Assembly (NCBI GenBank): GCA_023374045.1
Contig: CM041777.1
Location: forward strand, 87,414,300-87,478,299
Origin: Limonium bicolor
Taxonomy: Eukaryota; Streptophyta; Magnoliopsida; Caryophyllales; Plumbaginaceae
DNA: 64,000 nucleotides
Reading direction: 5' to 3'
This document shows, piece after piece, positions 33,531 to 44,185 of this stretch (position 1 is its first letter; every line of letters starts with the position of its first letter). Made by a program: the position numbers and the translations under genes. The notes under the pieces are model-generated. The model did no database searches. It was not told the DNA's origin and worked only from the letters and a program-made list of their open reading frames with translations.

Positions 33531-34384
33531 TAGTTTCTACCAAAATATATTATTCTCTCTACCATACACCATAGACAAAAATATTGAGTCATTTTTCCTC
33601 ACTACCGTTTTTTCAGATGATTTATTGTTTATCTTTAATCTTACCTGATCGTTGTCATTTATCAAGAATTTACGATGCCAAAAAGTTTATATGTTGAAGC
33701 CGCATTTGATGGGTACTCTACCGATTCTAGAAGGTGTAAGTAAGTTTAATCAGTTTTACCGGCATAGTCATATTAACAAGCAGGTAAGTCAGGCGCAACT
33801 CAAAATATTATTTTATATATATGTATATAAGTTTCTAAATCAAAGGAGAAATCTTTGTCTTTCTTTTATCAACATGTACAAACTTCACTATTTATTATAT
33901 TATGTTACAAAATGACAATCTTTAATTTGTGAAAACAGTGGAAGAGATATTTTACAAAAAAAAAGAAGAAATTTTGATACTTGTTTATGAAGGTTCACCT
34001 TTTGTAAGAAAAAAATGGTAAAAGAATTATTATTATTATTTTTTGAGATTCGACGTGGTCGAATTTTTCTTTATTGAACAAAAGAAGATTTGAGGAAAAA
34101 TAAATACCGCATTAAAACGAAAGCAAGATCTTCGATGAAAATATATTGTTTTAGTTGTGAAGAACTATATGTTTTGTGGTATAATGATTTTTGCAAAATC
34201 ACTCTCTCAAGGTATTATTTTGTGTTATATATTTTTGTTTTGAGAAGTGAACCATCAATATGGTATGATTCATTCCATTTTACTTTATTTTATTTTATGA
34301 TTGAAAAACAATATTGCCATAAGGATGGGTTGAATTACTGTTTATAGGCAATCCCATTTGTGATAGTAAAAAAAAAGGTGATAT

Positions 34385-34850
34385 TACCTTGTGCAAGAGT
34401 TGCACTAGAGGTTGAGAATTCTCATATGTAATCATTTAAAAGGAGATTGTAAATTATAATATTACCTCGTGCAAAATGGTGCACTTGAGGTTAATGATTA
34501 TGCCACCTTGTGCAAGATACTAACATTTGAGGTAAAATCATAATACTTCCTCATGAAAAATGAATGCACTTGAGGTTCAGAATTATAAGATCCGTATACG
34601 TCCTCGTGCAAGATGAGTGCACTAGAGAAGAAAAATAAAAGAATCATGTTATTCGATTATATACAAGCATTGGAGGTGGAGAATTATGGAATACTCTTAC
34701 CCTTCATGCCAAATTATGCTCTCAAGGTTGAGAGTTGTAAGATCCTTATACTCCCTCGTGCAAGATAATTGCATTGAAGGTTGAGAATGATAAATTATTG
34801 TTTTCCCCTCATGCATGACTATGCATTTAGGTGGATGGTTTAAAAATGGC
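34385..34850 (+). repeat. Degenerate tandem repeats, CCTCGTGCAAGATG...GCACTTGAGGTT
   Basis: CCTYGTGCAA-like starts occur at 34387, 34465, 34506, 34548, 34602, 34701, 34753 and 34806, mostly 40-55 bases apart. Each is followed by ATGCACTTGAGGTTGAGAAT-like sequence. Confidence 0.75.
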
Positions 34851-36839
34851 CAACATTTGGTATAAGATTGAACCAACTGTAAAAGGTGTTGGAGAGCTAG
34901 ATAGATTTTGATGAGTTAAAGATAACTCTATACAAAGAAACTTTGGTATAAGTTACATGGTCTCTCAAGTAACCATTGAAGAGTAACATTTGAGGATTAT
35001 TATGGGAAAGTTAAAGAGTTTCCTAGCGAATTTCCAACCCAAGCTCTGAAATGCTAATGTGTATCATGCATAATGAAAGAAGTCGAGCTTGAGGTTGATT
35101 TTGGCAAGATCTATATGTAATATCATTGATGATATGGGAACTAAAAGCTTGAATTAGCTTATTAAAATGACCATTTTATCTTGTAAAGGTCGATTGTAAA
35201 AGATGTTATAATCTATAATCGATTATTATACATCCAGACATGGTTGGACCGTGTATAAAAGGAAAATGTTTACAATTGACATCATGGTAGACCGTCACAT
35301 ATCCCTAAAGGATATTGTTAAGATGATGTCATTATTGATGAAAAAGTGTTAAGGTTTCATCCTTAATACATGTGATAAAGTGCAAAAGACGCGCCAGAGT
35401 ACATGAATTTTGACATATTTTATAACCATGCTTTGGGTATTGGTTATTCATGGATACTCTAAAGGAATAAAATATGGTACATTGAACCATCTTTGCAATC
35501 TATAATAGATTTGCGAGTGTGTTGTAAATCATTTAATGACAAAGAGTCATACGTTATCAATAGTGCTATAATGCACAAGTGAAATTGTTTTATACAACTA
35601 TATAGTCTATAGGAGACTATTAAGAATGAGAGCTTGCTCTTGTGAGCCGTGAACTTTAAAAGCTTTTCATTATGTTCCTTGAGGGGATATAAATAAACAT
35701 TGAATATACAATTTTTAATGATAAAGTATGCTCATGTTGATGGGAAAACAAGCACAAAATGTGTCAAAATATATAAGTTGATATAACGTTGAATCCAATC
35801 CCATAAAACCCAAAAGAAAAAGGGGGGTCACTAACGTGCGGTTAGTGTAAAATAAAATATTCATTATATGAAATAGAAAAAGGGGTCATCCATGAGAAAG
35901 TGATGTAGAATCACTAGTTTTTTAAACTATCAAGAACTTCGAGGTTCTTATTCGGGTGACAATAGTTCATATACGATATAATGAGATCATTCAAAAGGAA
36001 GTGGATGAAAATTTTTATACCCCTTGAAATATCATGGATTGATTATGGGCGGAAAAATTACCATGTGGACCTTTGAGATATATATGATGTTTCTTACATC
36101 AAATAATGGTCACATGAAGTATTGTATTCATTGAGCTATTGATTTACAAAAATCTAGCTATAATGAGATTATCCATGTGATTTTGAGATTAAGATGGATA
36201 ATATGAAAGTTGAAAGAATAGTGGTTTTGAGTAACTTATACTCCCACTAAGAGCGACCTTACTAAGTCGTTAATTTTACAGAGAAAAAAAAGTTAGACAA
36301 TTGGGTTTGTGTCTATACCTCCCCCATCAAAAATATCAAAAGGGTACAAAAGGAAAGTTGAGAATAATGAACTTCTTTAGTTCTTAATAATTCTCAACTT
36401 TAGGGGGAGAATGATATAAGTTTTGATCATTGGCACAAAGTCTTATGAGTATAATCAATTGTGCGTTGTTGTAAGATTACAAAAGCAAGCACATATTGAA
36501 TGTTGCTACAACCATGCTTCTGGGAAGTATGAGTGTCAAAGATGCTTATGAATTTATAAGATGTCCAATTAGAGAGCGGTTAGCTCTAACTTGAATGTCC
36601 TTAACCAAATGTTAATGAACTATGAATTATTTCATGCATGACAAAGCAAAATGAACTAGAGGTTCAAAGAATAATTCATTTGAAAATTTTTGCAACTACT
36701 TGATACGTTCATAAATATGAATAAAGTAACGCGACCATATATATACCAGCTGCGAATGTTCCAACTTGGTTAGAAGCATGGGAGAAAATCAACAAATGGC
36801 AATTGAATCCCTAGTACGCTGGAGGCGTGGTTGACCCTT

Positions 36840-37510
36840 GGGATCAAAAGAACCCTCGAAAGAAGAGTTCAGTCCTTCGAAAGGGTGACAGATATGCCAA
36901 AATGAGACAAAAGGAAAAGGCAAATGAGGAATGATTTGACCCCTCGAAAGAGGAGTTCAGACCCTCGAAAGAGGAGTCCATCCTCTCGGAAGGGGAACTG
37001 ACATGCCAAAATGATACATAAGGAAAAGGGAAATTAGGAGTTTCAGGATTCAAACCCTCGAAAGAGGAGTTCAGACCCTCGAAAGAGGGAATAAACTGCC
37101 AAAATGATATATTCTAAGAGTAAAGGAAGTACGGAGTTTGAATTCCAAAAGTTGATAAAGACAAATCATAAATACGCTGAAGTGTGTGATGCTAGCATGA
37201 TAATGCACTAGAGTTGTTCAAATGAGATGTTATAATCCACCCCGATATGTGAAATGAACACGTTCGTCCTAGCGGATAAAGAAGTTGTAATATCGTAAAG
37301 GTGGAAGACAGTAGACCCTTGAAAAAGGTGTCGAGCCTTTGAAAAAGGAGCTATGAACTTTGATGGAAAATAGTAAACCCTTGAAAAAGGTGTATAGCCC
37401 TTGGAAAATGAGCTATAAACTTTCAAAGAAAGTTAATGATAAATAGTAAACCATGTTAACTTATGTGTATCCCTTGAAAGAGAATCTAAACTCTCAAAGA
37501 GAGCGTAATG
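36840..37510 (+). repeat. Repeats of CCCTCGAAAGAGGAGTTCAG and AATGCCAAAATGAGACA-type segments
   Basis: ACCCTCGAAAGAGG-like boxes recur at least six times between 36850 and 37090, interleaved with TGCCAAAATGATACA and AGGAAAAGG. A looser CCCTTGAAAAAGGTG version continues to 37500. Confidence 0.75.
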
Positions 37511-38380
37511 TGAACATATGAATTCCCGGGAATTGATATTCGGAGAAAATCTTGAGAATGATTTTCTCTAAAGGCCTTATATTTTTATATGATCAATGGT
37601 GACTTGGAGAACCATCTAAACCATAATCGAATGGTATCAAGTCACATATTATAAAATTATATATATCGTTATATCAATTGAGCCAATGGTATGGCATAAG
37701 CCTCTAAGAGGTTTATGTGTGGGTATTAAGTTCAAATACATAAGAGTGCATTATTTGTTTGCACTAGGCTCATGTATTTGAGTTGAGTAAAGTTATGCTG
37801 ATAATGCATGACTAGTAAAAGGATATTCCTCTTATGCGAATATCAAATAGACCTTGGGAGCAAATTGGATCACACAAATGTAGTATCCTCTATATGCTAG
37901 AAAAGAAATGTGTGTAGCTCAGGTCAAGAATCCATTATATATGTTGTACGTGTTTGTGAATGATTTAATGGTGATATAAGACTTACCATCTGGTAAGGTG
38001 ATGATTCTCAGTAAACATATATCACCATAGTTCTCCCTCTTCATCAACTTTATGATGATGATGATTGATGACATATTTGGGGAATGAATGTTGGCATACA
38101 TTCATATATGTCAAATTCATGGGGAGAATCTTTATGTGGTTATGTTTTCTCCTTTGTATTGGTTTTTACACCACAGGGTTTCCTCAACAAAGTTTTAATG
38201 AGGATTCTATCATGATATTTATACACGAAGAGGAGTGCTATGATATATATGGTGGAACTTCCATTTCATGGTGTGCAACAAAGTAGACTACAGTGACAAC
38301 TTCATCAAATCATGTCAAATTGATTGCGTTATAAGAATCGGGAAGAGAATGTGTGTGGCTGAGATCAGTTATCCATCATA

Positions 38381-38675
38381 TATTAAGTTTTGTGACCTTC
38401 AATCAGATTCAAAGAAGCCGACAGTGATATGCAAGGATAATTATGTGTGCACTGCATAAGGGAATGATACATCAAAGGTGATCGAACGAAGCATATATCA
38501 CCAAAATTCTTCTTAATCCATTGACTTCAAACCAAGGGTATTCTTGATGTTCGCAAGATTCGGTCCGATGAGATTCTAGATGATTTATTTACCAAGTCAC
38601 TTCCTGCAAGAGTTTTAAGAAGCTTGTTTGTGATATCAGTATGCGACATCAAACATTCTGTTAAATTGAGGGGGA
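38381..38675 (+). pseudogene. Copia RNase H C-terminal remnant
   Basis: Plus-strand translation gives KKPTVICKDN, then a stop-broken GNDTSKVIERSIYH stretch, then VRKIRSDEILDDLFTKSLPA. This is the standard end of plant Copia pol (the DN of the RNase H site, and the LADLFTKSLP-type tail). Stops and a frame change interrupt it. Confidence 0.8.
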
Positions 38676-38784
38676 GATAAACATTTTAAATTGTACTGTT
38701 TTTCCTTGACCATGGTTTTTGTCCTAATGGGTTTGTCCTAGCAAGGTTTTTAATGAGGCGGTAGGATGTACATTTAAGGGGGAG

Positions 38785-39041
38785 TGTTATGAATAATATT
38801 ATTAGTGGATGTACATCCAATCATCCTTTGGTCTACTTAGACCTTTCGTTTGTGTAACTCCCGTAACCTCCCCAAAGTCTTCATTAGTAAACCTTTGATC
38901 TTTTGCTTTCCTAACACTCAAAGGTTCAGTAATGGCTAGTATTGTATACTATATAAGAATGTACAATAGAATGAGAAGGAGGATATCAATTACGTCAATC
39001 TTGTCTACTATACTCTCTTCTATCCTCTCAGTGTTATATCA
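38785..39041 (+). repeat. 3' LTR of the decayed Copia
   Basis: Aligns with 33259-33516 over its full length and is preceded by ACATTTAAGGGGGAG. Confidence 0.88.
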
Positions 39042-40793
39042 CACCATGAATACTTTTGGTTTTTTAGAAGTTTGTTTTGTAAAAAAAAAAATCAACCTGA
39101 TAATTATACAAAGGGTATTGTGGACTTTTGTAAATGAAATTTCAATAACTGTGTTTTAACCGATAACCTCTCATTAAATATAAAAATGAAAAATATCTGT
39201 AATTCTTACCTCCATTTTGGACTTACTCCTTTATTTATTTTTAAGGTGCCCTAAAAATAGATTTTCTAATTTGTTAGTTTTTAGGAAAACGGTTTTATTT
39301 TCAACTTAGATCGTGAGAATATAATCATGTCTAATATCCCTTGCTCATTTAGGTAAAAATGTAGATATTTAACTAAAATAATATATATATATTATTAATT
39401 TAAATGTAGATTATTTGATAAAAGTGTTGATTTTTAAGTTAGATGATATAATTTATTAAACGATAAGTGCGATTTATTTTTATTTGATGGTGAGTAACTA
39501 TTAGGTAATAAGTAAATTCAGCCCACAAGTTAAGTTCATATTTATTTAAGGTTCATGTTAAAGATTTTCTTATTTTTTTTAAGGAAAATAGTTTGTTTAA
39601 AATGTGGGATCTTTGTATTTTCTTTTCTAATTTATTTCCCTGTTCCATTTCATTAAAAAAATGTTGCTAGGAGAACTTCATCTTTTACTTTTCAAACTAA
39701 ATGGAAAATATATAATCACGTCTAATTTATTCATCATTTAAATATAAAGTGTAGATATATAAGTAAAATAATATAACTTTCAAAAATAAAGTGTAGATTT
39801 TTCTAATATAAGTATAGATTCTTAAATTAGAGCACATAATTTATTAAACTAAAGTACGTGAGATTTGTTTTTTAAAGAAGTTTAGATTTTTATTAATTTT
39901 TTATTTTAATTGAAAGTGTTGATATTTAAGTAAAATGGTAGATTTTTCAAAAGCGTAGGTGTAGATTTATTTTTACAGAAGTTTAGTTTTTTATTAATTT
40001 CTCATCTAACAGAAAGCGTAAATATTTGAGCAAATTGATAGATTTTTTCAAAATGTAGCCTATGTTGGTGTAGATTTGTTTATAGAAGTTTCATTTTTTT
40101 TTAATTAATTTTCAATCTAACTGGATGTGTAGATATTTAAGTAAAATGATAGATTTTTCAAAACGTGGTGTATTTGTTTAATTTAGCGCATATTTATTAG
40201 ACGAAAGTGTAGATTTATTTTTATTTGATGGTAACTTTTATTAGATAAAATCCCTCTTATTCAAATATAGTCATTTTATGAATGAATTTGAGCCGATTTA
40301 ATTCTAGATACATCTCTAAAACCAGATATTTTGAATAGGGAATGGTACGAATAATAAAAAATTTGAAATGATTGTATAGATTTGTTTGATAGAAGTGTAT
40401 ATTTTAAATTTAAACAATACAATTTTAAAATGAAAGAGGGATTTATTTTTATTTGATCGTATATTCTTATATTTTCTAACGTGTTTTGTCAAAAGATTTT
40501 CTAATTTTTATTTTTTAATAATTTTTTTGCTTAAATGTGGGATATTTTCTTTTATTACTACTACATTTCAATTTCAGTTAATTGTTACAAATCGTGTTAA
40601 TATTTATTAGGATTGATGGTTTTTTACTTCAAACTAAACGATGGAATACACGTCCACTATTTTTTTCTTTATTTTTCAAATTATAAATTACGTTAACTTA
40701 TTACTGTATAATAAAAAATTAGAATCTACACCATGCTCAAAATTATTTTAGGTACCTAGTCCTGTTTGCTCACCCAACAACTTACATAATATA
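39042..40793. repeat. AT-rich stretch with dispersed GTGTAGATTT-type repeats
   Basis: From about 39360 to 40450 the words GTGTAGATTT, TATTTAAGTAAAATGATAG and AATTTATTAAACGA-like recur many times in one orientation at irregular spacing. There is no coding sequence and there are no clear element ends. It may be an old tandem array or eroded TE. Confidence 0.5.
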
Positions 40794-40945
40794 CTCCCTC
40801 TGCACCAGCAGTGTCCGATTTGCATTTCAATTTTGTCCCAATTGCTGTCCTACATAGTATTGTGATCTCTCCCCCTCTCTACTTTTTATTACTTTCTTAA
40901 TTTGTGTGCAAAATGACAGAGGAACAGACTGTGGCACGGAGGGAG
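40794..40945. mobile_element. Stowaway-like MITE (Tc1/mariner), 152 bp
   Basis: The left end CTCCCTCTGCACC and the right end on the other strand CTCCCTCCGTGCC match the Stowaway consensus TIR. A TA precedes the left end; the right flank reads TTA, so that copy has probably mutated. The interior GTGTCCGATTTG and TACTTTTTATTACTTTCTTAA are typical of this family. Confidence 0.8.
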
Positions 40946-41125
40946 TTAGTAATTTCTAAATGACTTTGTGTTTTCCACTTCTCCTAACTTTCCAACCACG
41001 CCACCCAACCATAATAGTTTGAAAATAGTGCTACCGTCAACGGGAAGCACACAGGGAACGGAAACAGAGGAACAAAGTCAAAAAGTCCTCGGTTACGGTT
41101 GATAAAAGAAAATAAAATCCCTTAG

Positions 41126-41214
41126 ATGGGAATGGGTAGTAATTTTTCTCGAAAACGGGCGGAGCGAGTTTCTCGGTACGTGGATCCTCGCGCTAGATCG
41201 CTTGCTCAAACTCG
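41126..41214 (+). CDS. Orphan first-exon-like reading frame (29 codons plus a GTAAGC donor)
   Basis: An ATG at 41126, and a second in-frame ATG at 41132, open a GC-richer frame reading MGSNFSRKRAERVSRYVDPR from the second ATG. It ends at 41214 directly before GTAAGC, a consensus-like 5' splice donor. The start Met-Gly-x-x-x-Ser fits the N-myristoylation pattern. The surrounding 41150-41340 is GC-rich compared with its flanks. No downstream exon was found before the next TE, so this is either the relic of a host gene or chance. I do not recognise the protein. Confidence 0.3.
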
Positions 41215-41449
41215 GTAAGCTGCGGTACGTTATTATAGTACCCTCCCCTCCCGCCGGCGACGCATCGTCGGTGATTCGGGAACATGTGTCAGCGATGGCA
41301 TAGGTGGCGGCGGTCCCCCTCGATCTCTGTCTCCCTTCCCTTTCATTTCTTAGGTCAAACGTTTTTGCATGTCAATTCATATTACCATGCACGTGAAGAT
41401 ATTAGTATGTCTACGCTATACGAGCTCAGAGTCTCTCTCGATTAAGTGT

Positions 41450-41843
41450 TACGGATGAAAATGGGTTTAGGTTCGGGTTGGGTGACGCTCTACCTGATTA
41501 TCATCCGTTTTCCCCGATATCTGATCTGTCATCCGTAATTTACGGGATGAAAATGGGTGAATCTATCATTTTTTTTTACCAACAAGTATTTTAGTCTTTA
41601 ACATATATAAAAGGCTTAGTTTTTTCACTAAAAAATACTCATATTTGTTCAATAATACAAACTTCATCAATAACATACCCAAATCAAAACATAAGTATTG
41701 ACCAACAAAGTACTACTAAAAAAATATACCCATATTTATTCAATATACTAATACGGGTGACAGATCAAATAAAAGGATCAGATAACCGGATAAAAAAATG
41801 TTCACCAATCCGACCCGTCAACCAATTCTCATTTGCATCCTTG
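41450..41843. mobile_element. hAT-like MITE candidate with inverted ends
   Basis: The left TACGGATGAAAATGGGT and, on the other strand, the right CAAGGATGCAAATGAG resemble the TAGGGATGAAAATGG ends of plant hAT MITEs. Inner inverted boxes also match: ATCTGATCTGTCATCCG left, GGTGACAGATC and GGATCAGATAACCGGAT right. The 8-bp flanks do not match well. It is non-coding. Confidence 0.55.
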
Positions 41844-42159
41844 GATACTATTTCTGCTTTAATACAAAATCTGTAAGAAATACTAGTAACATATGTGACG
41901 CTATCACGCAGTACTGTTTGCATAATTACCGTTTCAGTACTTAATTTCTTGCTTCCATATGTTTAAAAGCAAAGAGATTATGCATTCCGAGTTTCCCATT
42001 AGACACTAGTAATTTTAAAAGAATTAATGTGGATTGTGTCAAACAACCCTAGGCTATAAGGTGAATTTGAAAACACATATCTTTTGGTTGAATGTGGGCG
42101 AGCTTATAATATAATTTTTATCCCTACCAACCAGCGAAAAGAAAGATTCTCAATTGGCT

Positions 42160-42186
42160 AACAAAGTTTTTTTTTTTTTTTTTTTT
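42160..42186. repeat. Poly-T tract
   Basis: A run of more than twenty T residues between 42166 and 42186. It could be the tail of a retroposed sequence on the minus strand, but no SINE or LINE body is recognised next to it. Confidence 0.8.
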
Positions 42187-42521
42187 GCTTTTCGGAATAT
42201 AGAATATACATTTAGTTGTGTTCAATTTTCACTTTTTCTGTTTTAAATTATCTTAATTTGTTTAATGTGTGAGTTAAGTAACTTCTTTCTTTTAAAATTT
42301 TTAGGGAATTTTCATGAGATGCCCCTGAGGTTTGACCGAATTTCACCAAATACCCCTACCTTTTCAGAATTACTATGAGATACCCCTGAGATTTAGTTTT
42401 TAATACGAGATACCCTTCCGTCTATTTTCTCAGTAAACGTTCGTTAACTTTTTCAATTTCTTCCCATTTTACCCTTAATCCAATTTTTCAAGAGATACCC
42501 CCATATATTTGTAACGACTAC

Positions 42522-42660
42522 TTTCACCAGATACCCTTGCATGTTTCAAATGGTTAGTTTCACCAGATACCCTTGTAATGGGTACTTTCACCAGATACCC
42601 CTGTAACGGGTACTTTCACCAGATACCCTTGTAACGGGTATTTTCACCAGACACCCCTGC
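42522..42660. repeat. Tandem ~33-bp units in the left arm of the foldback element
   Basis: TTTCACCAGATACCCYTG followed by TAACGGGTAC occurs five times with small changes. The mirror-image set is at about 43828-43975 in the right arm. Confidence 0.8.
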
Positions 42661-42738
42661 AACATAAAACAGCTAGTTCTGGCCTATAAAATCAGAAAAA
42701 ACACAACATTTTGACATTATAGTTTTCATAATGTGACA

Positions 42739-43080
42739 ATGTCTTCCTCACAATCAAGTTACTCGGTCACTACTGTTGCTTAAGGTAGAAGATGCAATTG
42801 TGGAAGAGAAGCTGAAGTCCTTGTTTCAAGAAAAAAACACTTCATCCGGAAGAATGTACTACAAATGCTTACATTGCAATAGACGGATAGATTGGACAAA
42901 ACCACAACTAATCAACAGATTCCAATGGCATAACAACATTATATCCCCAACCAACAGAGCTTAGAAGCAGTGCAACATGAGCTGATGAAGATCAAGGAGG
43001 AAGTGAAGGACTTGAAGATGCAAAGTTCGATGGGGGGTGAGGGTAGGAGTATTTATATGCATATTCTATGTATTGTTGCT
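42739..43080 (+). pseudogene. Captured GRF zinc-finger/coiled-coil protein gene, left arm copy
   Basis: An ATG at 42739 opens MSSSQSSYSVTTVA and meets a stop at once (TAAGG where the other arm has GAAGG). In the next frame the sequence continues with SGRMYYKCLHCNRRIDW. That is the C-terminal half of a GRF-type zinc finger (two spaced cysteines and an aromatic), followed by LEAVQHELMKIKEEVKDLKM, a heptad-rich coiled coil. Plant proteins of the At4g04775-like group have the order GRF finger, coiled coil, C-terminal membrane segment. Here the frame is broken. Family assignment is moderate. Confidence 0.65.
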
Positions 43081-43138
43081 GCTGAAAATGTAACCAAATG
43101 TTAGAAATGTATTGTTGCTGCTGAAAATGTAACCAAAT

Positions 43139-43250
43139 GGCATAACAACATTATATCCCCAACCAACAGAGCTTAGAAGCAGTGCAACATGAGCTGATGA
43201 AGATCAAGGAGGAAGTGAAGGACTTGAAGATGCAAAGTTCAATGGGGCGT
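43139..43250 (+). repeat. Duplicated coiled-coil segment of the captured gene
   Basis: Bases 42927-43035 are repeated at 43139-43250, both starting GGCATAACAACATTATATCC and running through the LEAVQHEL-coding part. The duplication is in the left arm only. Confidence 0.85.
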
Positions 43251-43397
43251 AGGATTATTTATAAGCTGAAATTTAGTTGTTGGAACTATGTAAATGCACT
43301 AGCTTAATGTGTAAGCTGCTGCAACTTTGTGAAATAATCAAGCTCAAAAGTAAAGCTTTATTATACTGATTTTTTTTTTTACATTTCTAACATTTGG

Positions 43398-43748
43398 TTA
43401 CATTTTCAGCAGCAACAATACATAGAATATGCATATAAATACTCCTACCCTTACCCCCATTGAACTTTGCATCTTCAAGTCCTTCACTTCCTCCTTGATC
43501 TTCATCAGCTCATGTTGCACTGCTTCTAAGCTCTGTTGGTTGGGGATATAATGTTGTGCGATTGGAATCTGTTGATTAGTTGTGGTTTTGCCCAATCTAT
43601 CAGTCTATTGCAATGTAAGCATTTGTAGTACATTCTTCCAGATGAAGTGTTTTTTTCTTGAAACAATGACTTCAGCTTCTCTTCCACAATTGCATCTTCT
43701 ACCTTCAGTAACAGTAGTGACCGAGTAACTTGATTGTGAGGAAGACAT
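43398..43748 (-). pseudogene. Captured GRF zinc-finger/coiled-coil protein gene, right arm copy
   Basis: Minus-strand ATG at 43748 gives MSSSQSSYSVTTVTEGRRCN, continuing with CNCGREAEVIVS: the CxCG half of a GRF finger, open here though lost in the left arm. A frameshift then leads to the SGRMYYKCLHCNR half. The last 65 codons (43595-43398) are open: coiled coil LEAVQHELMKIKEEVKDLKM, then VGVFICIFYVLLLL, a likely C-terminal membrane anchor. The domain order fits the plant GRF/coiled-coil/TM proteins; the native function of that group is unclear to me. Confidence 0.65.
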
Positions 43749-44185
43749 TGTCACATTATGAAAACTATAATGTCAAAATGTTGTGTTTTTTATGATTTTA
43801 TAGGCTAGAACTAGCTGTTTTATGTTGCAGGGGTGTCTGGTGAAAATACCGTTACAGGGGATTTGGTGAAAGTACCCGTACAGGGGTATCTGGTGAAAGT
43901 ACCCGTTACAGGGGTATCTGGTGAAACTAGCCATTTGAAACATGCAAGGGTATCTGTGTGAAAGTAGTCGTACAAATATGTGGGGTATCTCATGAAAAAT
44001 TGGATTAAGGGTAAAATTGGAAGAAATTGAAAAGTTAACGGACGTTTACTGAGAAAATAGACGGAAGGGTATCTCGTATTAAAAACTAAATCTCAGGGTA
44101 TCTCATAGTAATTCTGAAAAGGTAGGGGTATTTGGTGAAATTCGGTCAAACCTCAGGGGCATCTCATGAAATTCCCTAATTTTTA

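Larger units (their letters stand above)
33531..38380 (+). pseudogene. Decayed gag-pol interior of the Copia element
   Basis: No frame stays open for long and most of the interior cannot be assigned to domains by eye. A possible trace of the RT active-site strand is VFVNDLMVI near 37945. Two blocks of tandem repeats (34385-34850 and 36840-37510) replace ordinary coding sequence. A PPT-like TTTAGGGGGAGAATGATAT occurs at about 36400, suggesting a possible internal 3'-end remnant or nested fragment. Confidence 0.45.
33259..39041 (+). mobile_element. Decayed Copia retrotransposon with 257-bp LTRs
   Basis: LTRs at 33259-33516 and 38785-39041 start TGTTATRAATAATA and share ATGTACATCCAATCATCC and TCTATCCTCTCAGTGTTATA. 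They differ at a dozen or so visible positions. A PBS-like GTTATCAGCACGA follows the left LTR and AAGGGGGAGTG precedes the right one, so the element is on the plus strand. Only the RNase H end of pol is recognisable; the rest is riddled with stops and contains degenerate tandem repeats. I could not define a clear target duplication. Confidence 0.85.
42304..44176. mobile_element. Foldback MULE-type element with ~750-bp arms and captured gene
   Basis: The two halves are inverted copies over hundreds of bases: GGGAATTTTCATGAGATGCC at the left, GGGAATTTCATGAGATGCC on the other strand from the right. The flanks AAATTTTTA (42295-42303) and TAATTTTTA (44177-44185) match at 8 of 9 bases, the MULE duplication length. 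Next to each tip lie tandem TTTCACCAGATACCCCTGTA units. The inner part of each arm carries the same GRF zinc-finger-like gene, so the element is one large palindrome with a loop around 43250-43400. Confidence 0.85.

Noticed and set aside
42160..42190. SINE or processed pseudogene ending in the poly-T run
   Set aside because: No recognisable tRNA-like head, gene body or target duplication next to the run.
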